Shown: in pieces, positions 23,740 to 36,696 of the stretch
Position numbering within the stretch: the stretch's first letter is position 1
Layout: each line of letters starts with the position of its first letter
Source of the DNA: Polytrichum commune
Taxonomy: Eukaryota; Streptophyta; Polytrichopsida; Polytrichales; Polytrichaceae
Assembly: GCA_950295325.1 (NCBI GenBank)
Contig: OX485805.1
Span: forward strand, 10,726,501-10,790,500
Direction: 5' to 3'
Length of the DNA: 64,000 bases
Made by a program: the position numbers and the translations under genes
Notes under the pieces: generated by a model
What the model was told of the DNA's origin: nothing
The model's database searches: none
What the model saw: the letters and a program-made list of their open reading frames with translations, nothing else

Positions 23740-25267
23740 TAGTATCCCAATTCCATATTATTGAAATCCTAGAAATTGATCTATTCTAGGGGAGCTTTTG
23801 ATGGATAGGGGTACTAAGAGATGCATATGTATTAGTGCATACCTTCTATACAACATGTAGAGGTATAAGCCACAAACTTATGTGTCAACACACTTCCAAA
23901 AATCATGTATGTTTTGAATATTATAATGTCATCCCAAATCTCATGTTGAAGTCTTGAACACTTGAAGTGCATTGAAGATTTTGCATATCAATTGTATAGT
24001 ACTCATGGGTGTGGATGACATGTTGTGTTCATCTATGTCAAGTTTTTGAGATTATTGTTGCTTTGAGCAGTAATACAATGGAACTTTTTGTTAACCTATC
24101 TTAGGATTTGAAGACATATTTAGCATGAAAAACTTTGGCTTTGCAATTCATTGAATGTGTTTGTCCCATATTTCGAATGTTTGACCAAATGCTAGTAGTT
24201 TCATGCCTTTTGACCTATAGACGTCATGATAGAATGTAGTTGCAATTGAGAAGCTCTTGAAGTAGTATCTGCAAAGGAGGTCTTCTCAAAGATGTCATGA
24301 CAATTAACACCATGATAATAAAGATGTGATATCCTACATTAGCTTATTTAATGGAGCAGAGAAACTTGAATTATTTGCCCCTTGTAAGTGAGAATGAAGA
24401 TTGAAGAAGATGTTGAGTAAGTTGATAGCAATGTATCTCTAAATCACTAGGTTGGAAGGTTTGTGGTTGGTGGAAAGATCTTTCATTATCATGATACAAT
24501 ATAGTTGAACACTAACATGAACCTAGTATCCTGGAAAAATAATAAGTTGAAGCCCACAAACTTGGCCGGTGAGAGCTTAGTCATGCAATCTTTTCACAAA
24601 TAATTCAGCTTCAATAGATCATAGCATTCATTTTGTCTAGAAATAAATCATAGCAATGAATGACTCCATGAACCTCTTTGCTTGGATTCCTGACTTCTAA
24701 AATGTTATGGAGAAATCTGCCTATCAGAAGTTAGAGTTAGACGTATTCCATGGTTCCAATCTATAGCTTAGTATGGAGGAACATGTTTTTCATCTCTCAG
24801 TTGGTTTCATTGAACATGTTACTATTGACCTGCACAAGATAGGATTCTACGCAATCCAAAAAGAACATAAATATGTGTAGATTGGATGTCTGAAATGGAG
24901 CTATGTAAACTTGAATTTATTGTGCACCAAAGAAATTTGGGTGAGCGTTCTAATTGTGCCAGCATAAGTGTATGTGCTACTAAAGGTCCTAGGGTGGCAA
25001 CAGTTGTATAATAAGTAGATTATTCAAAAAATAAGGTTTTGAAATAATAAGCATGAAAGTGTTATTATAAAGTATCAATTTTTTTAATTAGAATAAGATG
25101 TGTTACTGTCAAAAAAATACAAGCACCATAAATTGCATGGGAACATTCCATGAAGCTCATGAGCTTCATAAGATGTGGTGAGAGCACCTCTGCAAACCTC
25201 CACGTGAACCACCCCATGAACATCCACCCCCATTATTGTAAATTTTTCCAAGCTTAGACCGTCTCAT
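23740..25267. other. Intergenic, nothing recognised
   Basis: AT-rich with no supported gene. A perfect 20-bp palindrome (ATGAAGCTCATGAGCTTCAT) lies at 25150-25169; a single copy, no role assigned. Confidence 0.4.
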
Positions 25268-26054
25268 ATGCCTTATTGTAACAATCTCAACTCTCTCTCC
25301 TTCACACATGCTCCTCCACACCTACTATTTTGGATGTTTTCATTCTACAATACAATCTCAATCTCAATGCAATATGTATCTGCGACAATATCTTATCATC
25401 CTTCTAAAATGTATGCTAATAAAAAGAATGCCTATACAAAACCACATCAACATAACAATACAAAAAAATACATACACCTAACCCCCATCCCAAACCCCAT
25501 ACAGTCCTCTACAAAGATATCCTCAATACATACTACACACCTTCACACTAATAAGTATTATTCTCGCATCACACAAACATCCAACAACCACAAAGATCCT
25601 CAACACCAACACCACACAATGGGAAACACACAACATGATGGAAATAAAGGCAAACTCCATATACATACAAAGCACACCCAACACCCTCACATACAACCCC
25701 CCCAACATGCATACAACAACAACTTGACCACCCCCATAGTAAACATAAATTTTATCGGAACCCTCTATATTTCTTACACACACATTAAAAAACCAATCAC
25801 AAAATTGTTCACTACTACATATTATGGAACTCCTCTACCCTTATTCTACTCACCAGAGATAACTTCCTGAACCTAGGACCTACATACCATATCCTTAAAT
25901 CTATCCAACCAAAACATTCTTAACATTACCAGAAAAAATTCCACGACACTAAAACTTGAATATATTACCACATTGTTCGACATTTTCCTTTTATTAACCT
26001 CGACAATGAGCTCCCACATCTAGCCAAACATGCCCAATTCCTCTGACTATACCA
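25268..26054. other. A/C-rich stretch without a supported gene
   Basis: Strand-biased A/C-rich DNA, compositionally like the LINE coding strand. It contains a 200-codon open frame (25268-25870) rich in Thr, His, Asn and Pro but without recognisable domains; low complexity explains its openness. It could be remains of an old retroelement. Confidence 0.35.
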
Positions 26055-26062
26055 CACCCCAC

Positions 26063-26468
26063 CACGGGTAGATCACTCCATTGTCAAGTTGAACACCACG
26101 TGCGACCAAAAAAAATCTTCGTTTGGTAAGTTGCACCACCAAAATGGGTCAAAATTTTATCAAATGTTTTTCATGAGTAGATATACACAGTACCTATGAC
26201 ATAGTTAAAAGTGGTAACTAAATTTGATGATTTGTTTTTTTCATAAAACATACTGTTTCTAACTAGAATGACACAGAATTGAACTAAAAAAATTACTAAA
26301 AAAAACATGACTAAAAATTTCAAAAAAATATACAAAAGATACTATCAATGGTTATGTATATGTAGAAAAAATATCATAAATTTTAAAATTATATATGGCA
26401 TGTAATATAGGGGTAGCAAACTTTGTCCGCACGTGGTGTCAACTTGACAATGAAGTGACCTCCCCATG
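26063..26468. mobile_element. hAT-type MITE, copy 1 (406 bp)
   Basis: Non-coding element with terminal inverted repeats of about 38 bp: the left end begins CACGGGTAGATCACTCC and the right end is ...TGACCTCCCCATG. The inner parts CATTGTCAAGTTGA and CACCACGTGCG match between the arms with few differences. It is flanked by near-identical 8-bp duplications (CACCCCAC at 26055-26062, CCCCCCAC at 26469-26476). The 8-bp duplication and CA-GGG ends indicate a hAT-mobilised MITE. A close relative lies at 33426-33834. Confidence 0.85.
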
Positions 26469-27236
26469 CCCCCCACACACAACATACATCCTAATAGTCT
26501 CCATAAATCCCATACCAACACAATGCAACACCACTCTTCACAATTTGATTCCATGCACATAGTCTCACTATACTAAGAAGACTACATAATGTTCCACCCC
26601 ATTTGACCCCCCCCCCCCCCGTACTATTTGCACCATCAACCAATTGTTCACCACAGCCCATGCACCAAGACAACTCGCACAAAAGCTACATGAACATCAT
26701 ACTCAACATTTCACATATCATTACCCCATCACAATCTTCACTCCAGCAACTATTCCCGGCCTACCCCATATACCTTGTAAAAGAAATCCCTCAAAATTCT
26801 ACAACCAATACATAGGTCCTCATATAAATCACGCCAGGCCCCTAGCTCATCAATAACATCAACAAACAACCAACATACAAACATATGCCTAGACTCCATC
26901 ACATGCAGGGTTGTCTATCCCGACGTCATGACGTGTCGTGTCGTGACGTCGTGACGGACCCCTCCGTCACGACACAATTGGGTCCACATAGGGTCAACCT
27001 AGGGGGCAACTAGTAGGGTGGGTAAAATACTTACCTTCTTGCCAAGGTGGCGTCCTACGTGGCAGAAAAGGCCGACGTGGACGTGGATATGCCTAGCGCT
27101 AGGTAAACCATTTTGCCATTCTGTTATCATTCTGTTAAAATCAAAGTAGTAAAATATGACTAAGGAGTGTGTGGGGCGGATGGGGACGGACGGGGGAGGG
27201 CGGAGGGGCGGATGGGGGGGGGGGGGGGGGGGGGAT

Positions 27237-27616
27237 TTTCACTTTTTTTTTGAAATTGAAGACATAGTCTCGGTTTTTTGGCTCTCAAAAAATCATATGA
27301 ATTCCAAAAAATGAGTTCTTGGTGTCCACGGATAGGCAATGAAGTCCTCTATACAAATATGAAATAACATTTGTACTGCAAGAGAATGTGCGACCGCAAT
27401 TCTACGCTGTTCGCTGGAATCAGCACCCTTTCACTTTTTTTTGGAAATTTTAAGACATAGTCTCGGTTTTTTGGCTCTCAAAAAATCATATGAATTCCAA
27501 AAAATGAGTTCTTGGTGTCCACGGATAGGTAATGAAGTCCTCTATACAAATATGAAATAACTTTTGTACTGCAAGAGAATGTGCGACCGCAATTCTACGC
27601 TGTTCGCTGGAATCCG
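27237..27616. repeat. ~183-bp direct duplication inside the hAT element
   Basis: Two nearly identical copies (about 27237-27420 and 27432-27616), sharing GACATAGTCTCGGTTTTTTG through CAATTCTACGCTGTTCGCTG, separated by about a dozen bases. Non-coding. Confidence 0.85.
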
Positions 27617-28968
27617 AGTTCCATGTAACTATTACATAAAAACAAATAATCATGTGATTATTTTACTACAATTGAACTGTAACCCTTAAATGATACCAAA
27701 ATAATGTTTTAAATATTTTATGAATATTTCTTTTGATTTTTTCCTCTATATATAAATATGTTACTTATGCCCCCTCCCCATTTGACATTAGCTAAGCCTA
27801 AAAATGGGTCCTTAAAACTGAGCGTTCACACCATCGACATTATCTAGTGCCGAGCCTAGTTGGCAAAGGATGTGGCATGGCTTAAAAGTGGAGGTTTTAA
27901 GCTAAAACTACCGACCCTCCCATCGGTACCTAGACATGAGGCAAGAATGTAGGACCTCTAAAAGTGTTGCCTCCCGCTCTTGTGATTGGTTGCTTTTAGT
28001 CTTAGCTATGAGGGCACGAGGAGCTCCATTAACAAAAACCGAGGGTAAGGATTAAGGCATTTGGGGATGGGACAAAAACTATCCAACATTCATTGGTTGG
28101 TAGATAAAACAATGACCATGTGTGAAAGCTACTTAACTAAAACCTACTTGGAAATCTCCGGAGCAAGTTCTTGTAGGTGCATTGGGATAGCCGGACGTGT
28201 CCGCTATAACCGAGGGAGTTTTACCCGGGTTTTAGGGAAGTCCTTGGGTGAGAGGGATGGGCACATGGCACCACCCTCTTTTCACCGGCCCACCCATTTA
28301 TTTCAAAATAAACGGATCGGGACCGGTACATGGAACTTGGCCCTTATGCCCGATTGATAGTTTTTTGTTACAAATCAAGATTGTATTTTATTATTATTTA
28401 AAATATTAGTTTTTCTAAAATATTGTGTAACCCAAAATTGAGGTGACATTTTAGAATTAAATGTATATGTCATTTTGACATTCATTTTTTTTTAAATGTC
28501 ACATGACACTTTGTATTTGGAGTTGAACGTCAAATGAAATTTGTCAAACTTACACACTGTACGGGAGCATAGGGGGGGAAGGCTGGGAGATGGGGGGAAG
28601 CAGTTTGTATGTTTGACAAAGATTTTGTAAGTTATTTACTTTTGACATGCAAAAACTCGCAAAAAAAAATGCATGTCAATTGACATGCACAATTGAGAAG
28701 TTGATACGTACTGTGACTTGTGAAGAAAAAACCACACGTCAATTGACATGCTAGTGATGTTTTGGTTGGTTAAATATTGGATTAATTATGAGGCATCTTA
28801 GCTTGACACTGGGATGATTTGAGGTAGACTTTGCAAAATGCAGAGATCCCCTTCAATTTGAGTGTAATGTACAATGTACAATTCACAATGCCTTAATTGA
28901 AGATAGATTGGAAGCAATATTGTTGTTGGGTTTGTGATTTGAAAGGGTTTAGGATTTAGGATTTAGGA
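27617..28968. other. hAT element interior, no gene recognised
   Basis: Contains a 98-codon open frame (28061-28357) without recognisable domains. The rest is AT-rich sequence with no clear structure. Confidence 0.35.
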
Positions 28969-29355
28969 TTGTGAAACCATATAAACTACTATAGTTGAAG
29001 CACATATATGTGATTTGTTGAATAAAAGTGGCCTTCGTATGCGTATGGGTTGTGAAACCATATGAACCACTAAGGTTGAAGCACCAATATATGATTTGTT
29101 GAATGAAAGTGGCCTTCGATTGCGTGACATGGGTTATGAAACCATATGAACTACTATGGTTGAAGCACATATATGTGACTTGTTGAATGAAAGTGGCCTT
29201 CATATGCGTGTGGGTTGTGAAACCATATGAACCACTAAGGTTGAAGCACCAATATGTGATTTGTTGAATGAAAGTAACCTTCGGATGCGTGACATGGGTT
29301 GTGAAACCATATGAACCACTAAGGTTGAAGCACAAATTTGTGATTTGTTGAATGA
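28969..29355. repeat. ~80-bp tandem repeat inside the hAT element
   Basis: Five imperfect units of GTGAAACCATATGAACCACT followed by AAGGTTGAAGCAC and TGTGATTTGTTGAATGAAAG. One strand stays open because of the repeat period and translates to a repetitive peptide, which I regard as fortuitous. Confidence 0.85.
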
Positions 29356-29632
29356 ATGGATAACATATTAAATATAGAAGCTTCAAAGAGGTATCAAAGA
29401 GGTTTCCAATGCGGATGTCGAAAGACTTTTCCAAAAAGTGCAACTACCTTTTTGACCTCACCTACCTTTTTTTTTATTCTAATTGTGTTGTCTTTATGTC
29501 ACCAACGAGAATTGGATCCTCTACATCTTAGATTACATCAATTATTGTATATTTTATGAAGTTATTTGAGCTCAATATATAAGTAGAGCATTTAGACTCA
29601 TACATATGACGAGGTAGAGTATCATAGATAGA

Positions 29633-30085
29633 ATGGGAGAGGAGAGAAATATGTTTGAGGATCTAGGACGGGATGAGGAGATAGAGAATTTAGGGAATTC
29701 TCATATTCCATTCAATCCATCATCTGAGCGTGAGAGAAATAAGAGAAGTGCTAGAAATCGATCTCGTGATGAGTATGTCATGACCCCCTTCTCACAATCT
29801 ATACAAGCATGGAAATTGAGGGCGGAGGAGAACCAACGGCGATATGCGGACAAATTGGAGATCGATGCGGTAGAGAAGAACTTACCAAAATGCGTGGGTG
29901 GAGATCCAAATGATGTGGTTGATTTGAGTGCGCATATGGAACGGAAGCCCGATGATGTGGATATGGAGGACAATTCAATTGACATTGAAGAAGTCCAGAT
30001 AGCGGGAGAATCTTCAAGGACTTTGCCTTTTCGTAAGAAGATGGGAGGATGTCTCACAATGTTGAAAGGAATGGTAGCTTCATAA
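29633..30085 (+). pseudogene. Hydrophilic ORF, possible hAT transposase C-terminal tail
   Basis: 150 codons, very acidic and basic (ERERNKRSARNRSRDEY; MEDNSIDIEEVQIAGESS), with no catalytic motif. Sequence just upstream (about 29495-29570) reads loosely like the end of an hATC domain (a LHLRLHQLLYIL-type segment), which would make this the acidic tail after hATC. It faces the N-terminal transposase piece on the other strand, so the element seems internally rearranged. The assignment is tentative. Confidence 0.3.
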
Positions 30086-30558
30086 AAAGCCGTTGTCCAT
30101 GCTCTATCAAGAAGTTGTTTTGTTGACATATTGAACCCCTCCGTTATGTTGAGTTGACATAGTTCACGAGGAGGTGTGTTATGTGCCACAACAGCAGAAT
30201 GCTGTGTGGATTGGGACATAAGCAAAGGCTTTGTTTCACTATCTACGGAGTCCGTTATAATATGCTCCAGAGGTACATTATCTCGCACCGGAGGGTCCTC
30301 ATTTACAATGCCTACATGTAAGGACACAGCGCCTCCGCAATATTCAAACAAGACCCTAATATGCGGGGGTACCATCCTACATGTGGAAACATCACTAGGA
30401 CCCCCTCAAGGAGGTTTATAACCAAGGTGGGCCAACTATCTATTTCCTCGGTAAGATATGACGAACGGGCAAAACCTACATTTAATCTGCTTTTGTGATT
30501 TACCGGGAACCATCCCCTTAACCTCGTACCAATGATCCCATGCATCATTTCGGCGTGG
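29990..30558 (-). pseudogene. hAT transposase N-terminal fragment (BED-type zinc finger)
   Basis: Read on the minus strand from near 30558: MPRRNDAWDHWYEVKGM, then CRFCPFVIS (BED-like CxxC with an aromatic WDHW start), later LDRAWTTAFYEATIPFNIVR, typical of the N-terminal region of plant hAT transposases. Two stops interrupt the finger region (TAG after GNR, TGA after KPP), both explainable as C-to-T changes. Homology ends near 30000, where unrelated sequence begins, so the catalytic core is missing. Confidence 0.65.
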
Positions 30559-30992
30559 CATGACTTCAACAAAACCTGCAAATACAAACAAGGTAGAGCA
30601 AGTAACTTTGATCGCATACTATGTCTTGTTGAAGAGTGCCACAATGAACCCTCAATTTATAGAGGACGGGGGCGGACCCGGGGGGGGGGGTGGGAACGGG
30701 GCGGGAACGGGGGTGGGAAAGAGGGGTAGGGCGGGAATGAGGCGGATCGGGGGCAAGTAATTTTTCCCCCACTTTACTTCTACTTTGCTGACATGTCATC
30801 ACACGTAGACATCTTACATCCTACGTGTCCGAAATGGGGTAATGTAATTACACATAGAATTCGGTAAATTCAAGTCCGTCAGGATAAAGACAGCATCCGG
30901 CATAATATCGTGACGGATACGTGTTGTGACGACACGACATTAGGCCCGAGATTAGCCTCCATCACGACACAATAGACAACCCTGATCACATG

Positions 30993-31494
30993 CCACACAT
31001 GGAATTGTGGGCACCTGAGCACAAGCCTTCAAGACATTCACCAACTCACTAGCATAAATGGTGTCCATTTCTACTTCTATTCATATATGAAACAAATGTC
31101 CTTAAAATAAATCCACAAGATACATATGCAATTTTCATCATATAAAATTATATACAAAACACATTAGATGGACTCACATGCATATGTCACCTTTACATAC
31201 AATACGCCCCAACAAGAAGAGGACTAATCACTATCATGATACACAAATTACTCGCCTTCTCCAGTAACATCACCAAAAATAACAACTTCTAACAAACTCA
31301 CCTCTTACCTACAAATCACTACAATAGCCAATAAACCTTTCACCCTCATAGTACTAATCCACTCATATATGTCAACACATAAAGAAGACACACATATAAT
31401 CTTTGATATCCAAAAAACAATTAAATAAACCCTAATTATAAGCTAAGCCAAATTGGGGCCATTACTCCCAATTGAGACTCTTGAATGTTTGACC
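30993..31494. other. Flank between the hAT element and element 2, nothing recognised
   Basis: A/C-rich DNA like that at 25.3-26.9 kb, so the hAT insertion split one such stretch. The phrase AATTGAGACT occurs twice near the junction with element 2 (about 31470 and 31495). Confidence 0.4.
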
Positions 31495-32009
31495 AATTGA
31501 GACTTTCTCTAGTCTCAAATTAATATATGGATCAAAGAACTTGAAGAGGCCCGAAACTATATTGTCAACAATCTCAAATATATTATATGGTCTAATATCC
31601 CAAATCTATGATGTGCGGACATAAGCACATATGGTAGAGCACTCGACACCAACTTCATCAACGAAAACATATTAGGTAGAGCACTCCAAACAAGTTTCAC
31701 CCAAAAAACATATAAAATGATTTCTATTATTAGCATACTCAATAGAATATAGATATTGCAACATACAAAGTGCATGTAATAAATGCATATTTCTTCAATC
31801 GACAATATAGTCCCAAACATAATAATAAGATGAACTTCATATTTTTTTTGAAATATAGTAAATGGATATTCATCCAACTCCAAACAATATAGTATTCGTA
31901 AGTTCTACCCAAACTCTGCCCCAATTTTGAAGAGCACACGTATGAGTAATTTATATTGCTATAATTACGTATTAAACTATAATCATGCTAACACAATCCT
32001 ACCAACTTC

Positions 32010-35000
32010 TCATTCAACGTGGGTTGGTTCTTCTGCAATCCGAGCAAGGTTGTCTTTTGCAAAAGTTATGTACTTTTGAGGGATGGACACTGATCCACTA
32101 TGATTTTTCCGTGGTTTCCATGCTATGAATATGGAATCTGTATCTACCCAAGATGGACCGTGCTCAGAATCCACCTTCCACCGAAAGTTAGGGTTTGTAT
32201 CCCAGCCTGTATAATGCCGAATCACATCTTCATTCCTTGTTGTCGGTCGGTAGTACTCCACTTGTATTTGTCGAAAATGAGGACTGCAAGTTGTAAAATT
32301 TGGTTTGGACAAAGCTCTTGCCACCCACACTGGCTTCGCATATGTCTCGTCTCTAGGACGCAAAATGAGCATATAACCTTCATGACAATCCACTGCAATG
32401 TGGAAAGATGGTGGGGGACGTTGACTAGCAGGCCCAACGTAATGGTCGTCCACATCAAACTCCTCTCGAATCTCTCCATTTTCCAGAAGACAAGCCTCCA
32501 TAGCTTGTACATGGACACGAGTTTGTGGCCAAAATCATTGCCTCAAAGTATGAGGGCTATCTTGGTGTAGGTCTGCCAAGGAGGCACGAACACGTGTCCA
32601 ATAATGAATCCAACTCCCATATCGATGCCAACATGATCCGCCAACATCCGCTATCTTCAAACTCTCTCAATATTGTATGAAGCCTGATATACCTTTCAAA
32701 ATATCCTCCAAATTCTTCATGGGTATTGGCTTGCAAGGCCTAGGCTCTCCATCCGGTAACATGGTGTTCCCATCCGCATCCACGCGCCACACAAGGAGAC
32801 CCTCCGGCGGGCTCCAGTCTTGTGTCGTACACAACAACTTGTATTGCATGGCCGGAATACCATCGTCATGCATGTAGAACCGGAATTGTTGTGCCTTCGT
32901 ATGCCCGATCAATCGGTGAGCTCCACTTCGAATATAAGGTTCTATAAATGCCTTTGAAGTCTGGCACCTCCTCGATCATATGGGGGATGACGGGAACGTT
33001 CTCCAAATCCATGTACGACTTCATCAATACTGGGATTGTAGGAAAATCCTCCTCCCGCAACTTCATGCTCCACCGCCCAAAAGATGCATCAATATCATCG
33101 TGCGTGTGGCCTACCAATAGGAAGGACACAAAAACCTCTTTGAAAATGCCTTTCGCAACCAACAACGACCAATATGCAAATATATATCTACTTTTATTGT
33201 CCTTGGCACAATTGTCCAATTGGACACGCAAAGTAGGGGGCAACTTCTTTGCAATCACAGGTTCACTGGGTGGCTCGGGCAACGAATGCAAGCATACATC
33301 TTTTCCATCCAACACCGCTTCATATAAAGGTGTTGAACCCGTGTTTTCAAATAACAATCTTGAAGAATAGGTTGGCGGTTTCTCTAAATCACGTAAAAGC
33401 CTTACAAATGACCCTATCGTGTGGTCATGGGTAGATCACTCCATTGTCAAGTTGAACACCACGTGCGACCAAAAAAAATCTTCTTTTGGTAAGTTACACC
33501 ACCAAAATGGGTCAAAATTTTATCAAAATTTTATCATGAGTAGATATACACAGTACCTATGACATAGTCAAAAGTGGTAATTAAATTTGATGATTTGTTT
33601 TTTTCATAAAACATACCATTTCTAACTAGAATGACACAGAATTGAACTAAAATAATTACTAAAAAAAATAAAAATGACTAAAGAATTCAAAAAAGTATAC
33701 AAAAGATACTATCGATGGTTATGTATATGTAAAAAAATATCATAAATTTTAAAATTATATATGGCATGTAATATAGGGGTAGCAAACTTTGTCCGCACAT
33801 GGTGTCAACTTGACAATGAAGTGACCTCCCCGTGCGTGTGGTTTGAATCTGCTGGATACAAATCAAGAGCATAATGAGCATACTTGACATCACCGTGTCC
33901 ATGTGCAATCATTCTTGCAATGCCAACCGAACGTGATTAGTATCTATGTATATCTAAATCATTTTGAATGAATCCATGTTGCCAAGTACATCACGGAATA
34001 GAAGACCAGAACATTTAGGGTATGTCATGACATTGTTTCGATGTTCACCTGTAACCGATACAAGCAACTTAAAAAACCCATCTGTGGCCTTGATACAATT
34101 TGCAAAACATGGGGAGGCTGTTTTGGCATGGTCCATTTTGTCATGGATGACCGTAAAAACCTCTAAGGGCCTAGAGATGGACAAAGCCCTATTTGTGTAG
34201 TAATCATTACGGTGTGCCTCTTGCATGTTTACGTGCTTGAAATAGTTCAATTGATGCGCCACATATGACTCGGTACCCATCGTGTGTGCATCCCGAAGTC
34301 GCTTCAACTTCTCGCAATTAAAGCACATGGCAAATTTGTCCCCTCGTCTTTTTGTAATGTATTCACTAAAGTTTGCTTTCTTGATTGTACTCAATTTTGA
34401 CAATGAAATTGGCTCCAACCCAATCTTCTCGCCAACTGCATTCACGTCCAACAGTATGTCTTTCCATTTTGTGCCTGTGGGAAGAACTTTCTCCACAACC
34501 TTTTCACCGGTTGTGAGTGTGCGTGTTTTGTGCGGCATTGCATCGGCAAGGGGGACAATGATGGTTGCTAGAGTGGCCGTTGCTTGCCTTGTTGCTTCCC
34601 TAGGCTTCTTTAAACCCACATTCCCATGGTGACGGGATCGGCGGCCTTCCTTGGCATAAGCGGCTTGTCTATAAAAGTCCGCTTTCGACACACCGTGAAT
34701 GGTGTACCATGCCTTACAACACACGTCTATGCTTTCAAGCGTGATGACATTACGACCCGTCCCGTTCACATGTATTGCCCTATGGACATCAAGTTTTTTT
34801 GTGGATCTTAGACGGAAATCTCAAGCCACATTTCCTCACGGATGGCCTTCAATTTGTCCCTTGGAAACAATTGGCAACAACGATGCACACAACAATCCTT
34901 TGTGGCAACTTCTCTAATGGACTCCTCACCGAGCAACCTTTGATGTTTACAATCAGTTGCAGACGGAGCAGGACGTGCCAATGTATCGTACTTTCTTTAA

Positions 35001-35491
35001 TCCTTACGTGGCCGCATGTTCAATTGCAGCTCTTTTTCGATTTGCATGTGTCGTTGCTCATGTTCACGCAAGCTAACTCCATCAATCATGACAATCCTCA
35101 ATGGCCACCTACGGAGGGAGAACCTATGAGTGGGATCCACCTCGGAATGAACGAGCGACTCCTATATGACAACCCCAACGTCCTCGGTGCCAAGCGGGTG
35201 TTCATCAATGCAATCTTGTGGATGGGTGTTACGACAAATACCCTCTGCCACACCAACTCCATTGTCATTAAGAAGTACCACCTCCAAATTCACCCACGAA
35301 GCTCTTGAAAGCCCTGCACACTCTACAATCGGACACTGTGGAACGGACGGCGAGGGTAAATCCAAATGATCTTCATCTGTAATGTCATCCATAGTAGCCT
35401 CCCCGACAATGTCAAACTCGTCCTCAGAAGCAGATGGCCAAGTGGCCATGTCTTCAGCTGACGAATATCTTATTCCACTGTACCCATACAT
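32010..35491 (-). pseudogene. Element 2 gene T: DUF7869-type putative transposase, broken
   Basis: Homologous along its length to the intact gene at 51246-54314. The start ATG (35491) follows a conserved splice acceptor (GTGTGTAG). Exon 1 runs to 34049 with an intact GT donor and exon 2 from about 33914. Lesions: a TAG at 35162-35164 where the other copy has Leu; further disruption before 34769; the exon 2 acceptor changed from CAG to CAA (33915); a 409-bp MITE in exon 2 (33426-33834); a frameshift near 32940; and stops before 32667 and 32501. Motifs that still read well include HDKMDHAKTASP, LDNCAKDNKS and GHTHDDIDASFG. Exonic sequence matches the other copy closely while leader and array spacers do not, so the two T genes belong to distinct lineages. 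Confidence 0.85.
33426..33834. mobile_element. hAT-type MITE, copy 2 (409 bp), inside element 2 gene T
   Basis: Relative of 26063-26468, with ends CATGGGTAGATCACTCC and ...TGACCTCCCCGTG. Perfect 8-bp target duplications CGTGTGGT lie at 33418-33425 and 33835-33842. The uninterrupted site is visible in element 1 gene T (reverse complement near 52900-52915), where a single copy of the octamer stands in coding sequence. This fixes the insertion boundaries exactly and shows it postdates the split of the two T lineages. Confidence 0.93.
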
Positions 35492-35699
35492 TGTGCCTAC
35501 ACACATGAACACGACACCTTGTAAAGAATGACAAAAGCTATAGGGTCTATTATAAAAACACAGAATACATATCATATAATGACACTTGTTAATTCTCAGT
35601 CGTAACACATGTTGATATGAATATTATGCCATTGGGTTCGAAAAGGTTGGGGCCTACAATAGTGTGTTTAAAATCACAATATGTACATCCCCACTGTGG

Positions 35700-36485
35700 G
35701 CAATGAGTTTGGGTCGAGCAACCCAATCCTGTTGTCAGGATGCGGCATAGACATAGGGTCATGGACCCACAAGACCTCCAAAATGGGTTCGGGTCGACCG
35801 ACCCAAACCTCGTGACAGGATGGGCCCCGGTCGTCTAACCCAGCCCACACTGTGTGGATGGGTTTGGGTCGAGCGACCCAAACCTCTTGTTAGGATGGGC
35901 CTTGCTTGTCAAACCTAGCCCACACTTTGTGGATGGATTTGGGTCGAGCGACCCAAACATCTTGTTAGGATGGGCCTTGCTTGTCTAACCCAACCCAAAC
36001 TGTCTGGATGGGTTTGGGTCGAGCGACCCAAACCTCTTGTTAGGATGGGTCTTGCTTGTCTAACCCAGCCCACACTGTGTGGATGGGTTTGGGTCGATCG
36101 ACCCAAATCTCTTGTTAGGATAGGCCTTGCTTGTCTAACCCAAGGCACACTGTGTGGATGGGTTTCGGTCAAGCGACCCAAACCTCTTATTAGGATGGGC
36201 CTTGTTTGTCTAACCCAGCCCACACTGTGTGGATGGGTTTCGGTCGAGCGACCCAAACCTCTTGTTAGGATGGGCCTTGCTTGTCTAACCCAACCCACAT
36301 TGTCTAGATGGGTTTAGGTCGACCGACCCAAACCTCGTGATATGATGGGCCCCATTTGTCTAACCCAGCACACACTGCGTGGATGGGTTTGGGTCGACCG
36401 ACCCAAACCTCTTGTTAGGATGGGCCTTGCTTGTCCAACCCAGCCCACACTGTGTGTATGGGTTTGGGTCGTTCGACCCAAATCT
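35700..36485. repeat. 75-bp tandem array with one 20-bp palindrome per unit (element 2 T leader)
   Basis: About ten to eleven units, period 75 bp. Palindromes start at about 35788, 35863, 35938, 36013, 36088, 36163, 36238, 36312, 36388 and 36463, plus a degenerate one near 35707. The core is TTTGGGTCGNNCGACCCAAA; the 55-bp spacer includes CCTCTTGTTAGGATGGGCC. The array lies between the T promoter (36.7 kb) and the acceptor before the T start codon, so it would sit in a 5' leader intron. The array in element 1 has the same palindrome but unrelated spacers. Confidence 0.9.
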
Positions 36486-36696
36486 TCCGCAATTTACGCC
36501 TGATAATGCGGCATACTTCCATTTCGCCTAAATAGAAACTACTTGGATGAATTCAGGCCGTGCATGGCTATTCTATTTAGCTACTCATGAACGGAGGTGT
36601 ACACAAACCTTGTACTCCACCTCTAACTGAGAGAGCTTGCAATGATTTCAGAATGGGGAGATGAGGAAAAAGGACCGAATTCCGGGGGGTTTGGGA

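Larger units (their letters stand above)
26906..30984. mobile_element. 4.1-kb hAT element with 13-bp TIRs and 8-bp TSD
   Basis: Bounded by perfect 13-bp inverted repeats (CAGGGTTGTCTAT at 26906; ATAGACAACCCTG ending 30984) and a perfect 8-bp target duplication ATCACATG (26898-26905, 30985-30992), diagnostic of hAT insertion. Both ends continue with GTGTCGTGACG-like repeats. Inside are a duplicated 180-bp block, an ~80-bp tandem array, G-runs and two separated pieces of transposase-like sequence facing each other. It is probably non-autonomous now. G-rich stretches at about 27175-27232 and 30665-30755 could form quadruplexes. Confidence 0.88.

Noticed and set aside
25150-25169. Single perfect 20-bp palindrome ATGAAGCTCATGAGCTTCAT
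   Set aside because: Only one copy and no neighbouring gene or repeat; may be chance.
28949-29443. 164-codon minus-strand frame with repeated CFNLSGSYGF-type units
   Set aside because: It is the translation of the ~80-bp tandem array and has no independent support.
35915-36317. Long open frames on both strands across the 75-bp array
   Set aside because: 75 is a multiple of three, so any stop-free unit stays open; the peptides are pure repeats and the array is in a leader region.
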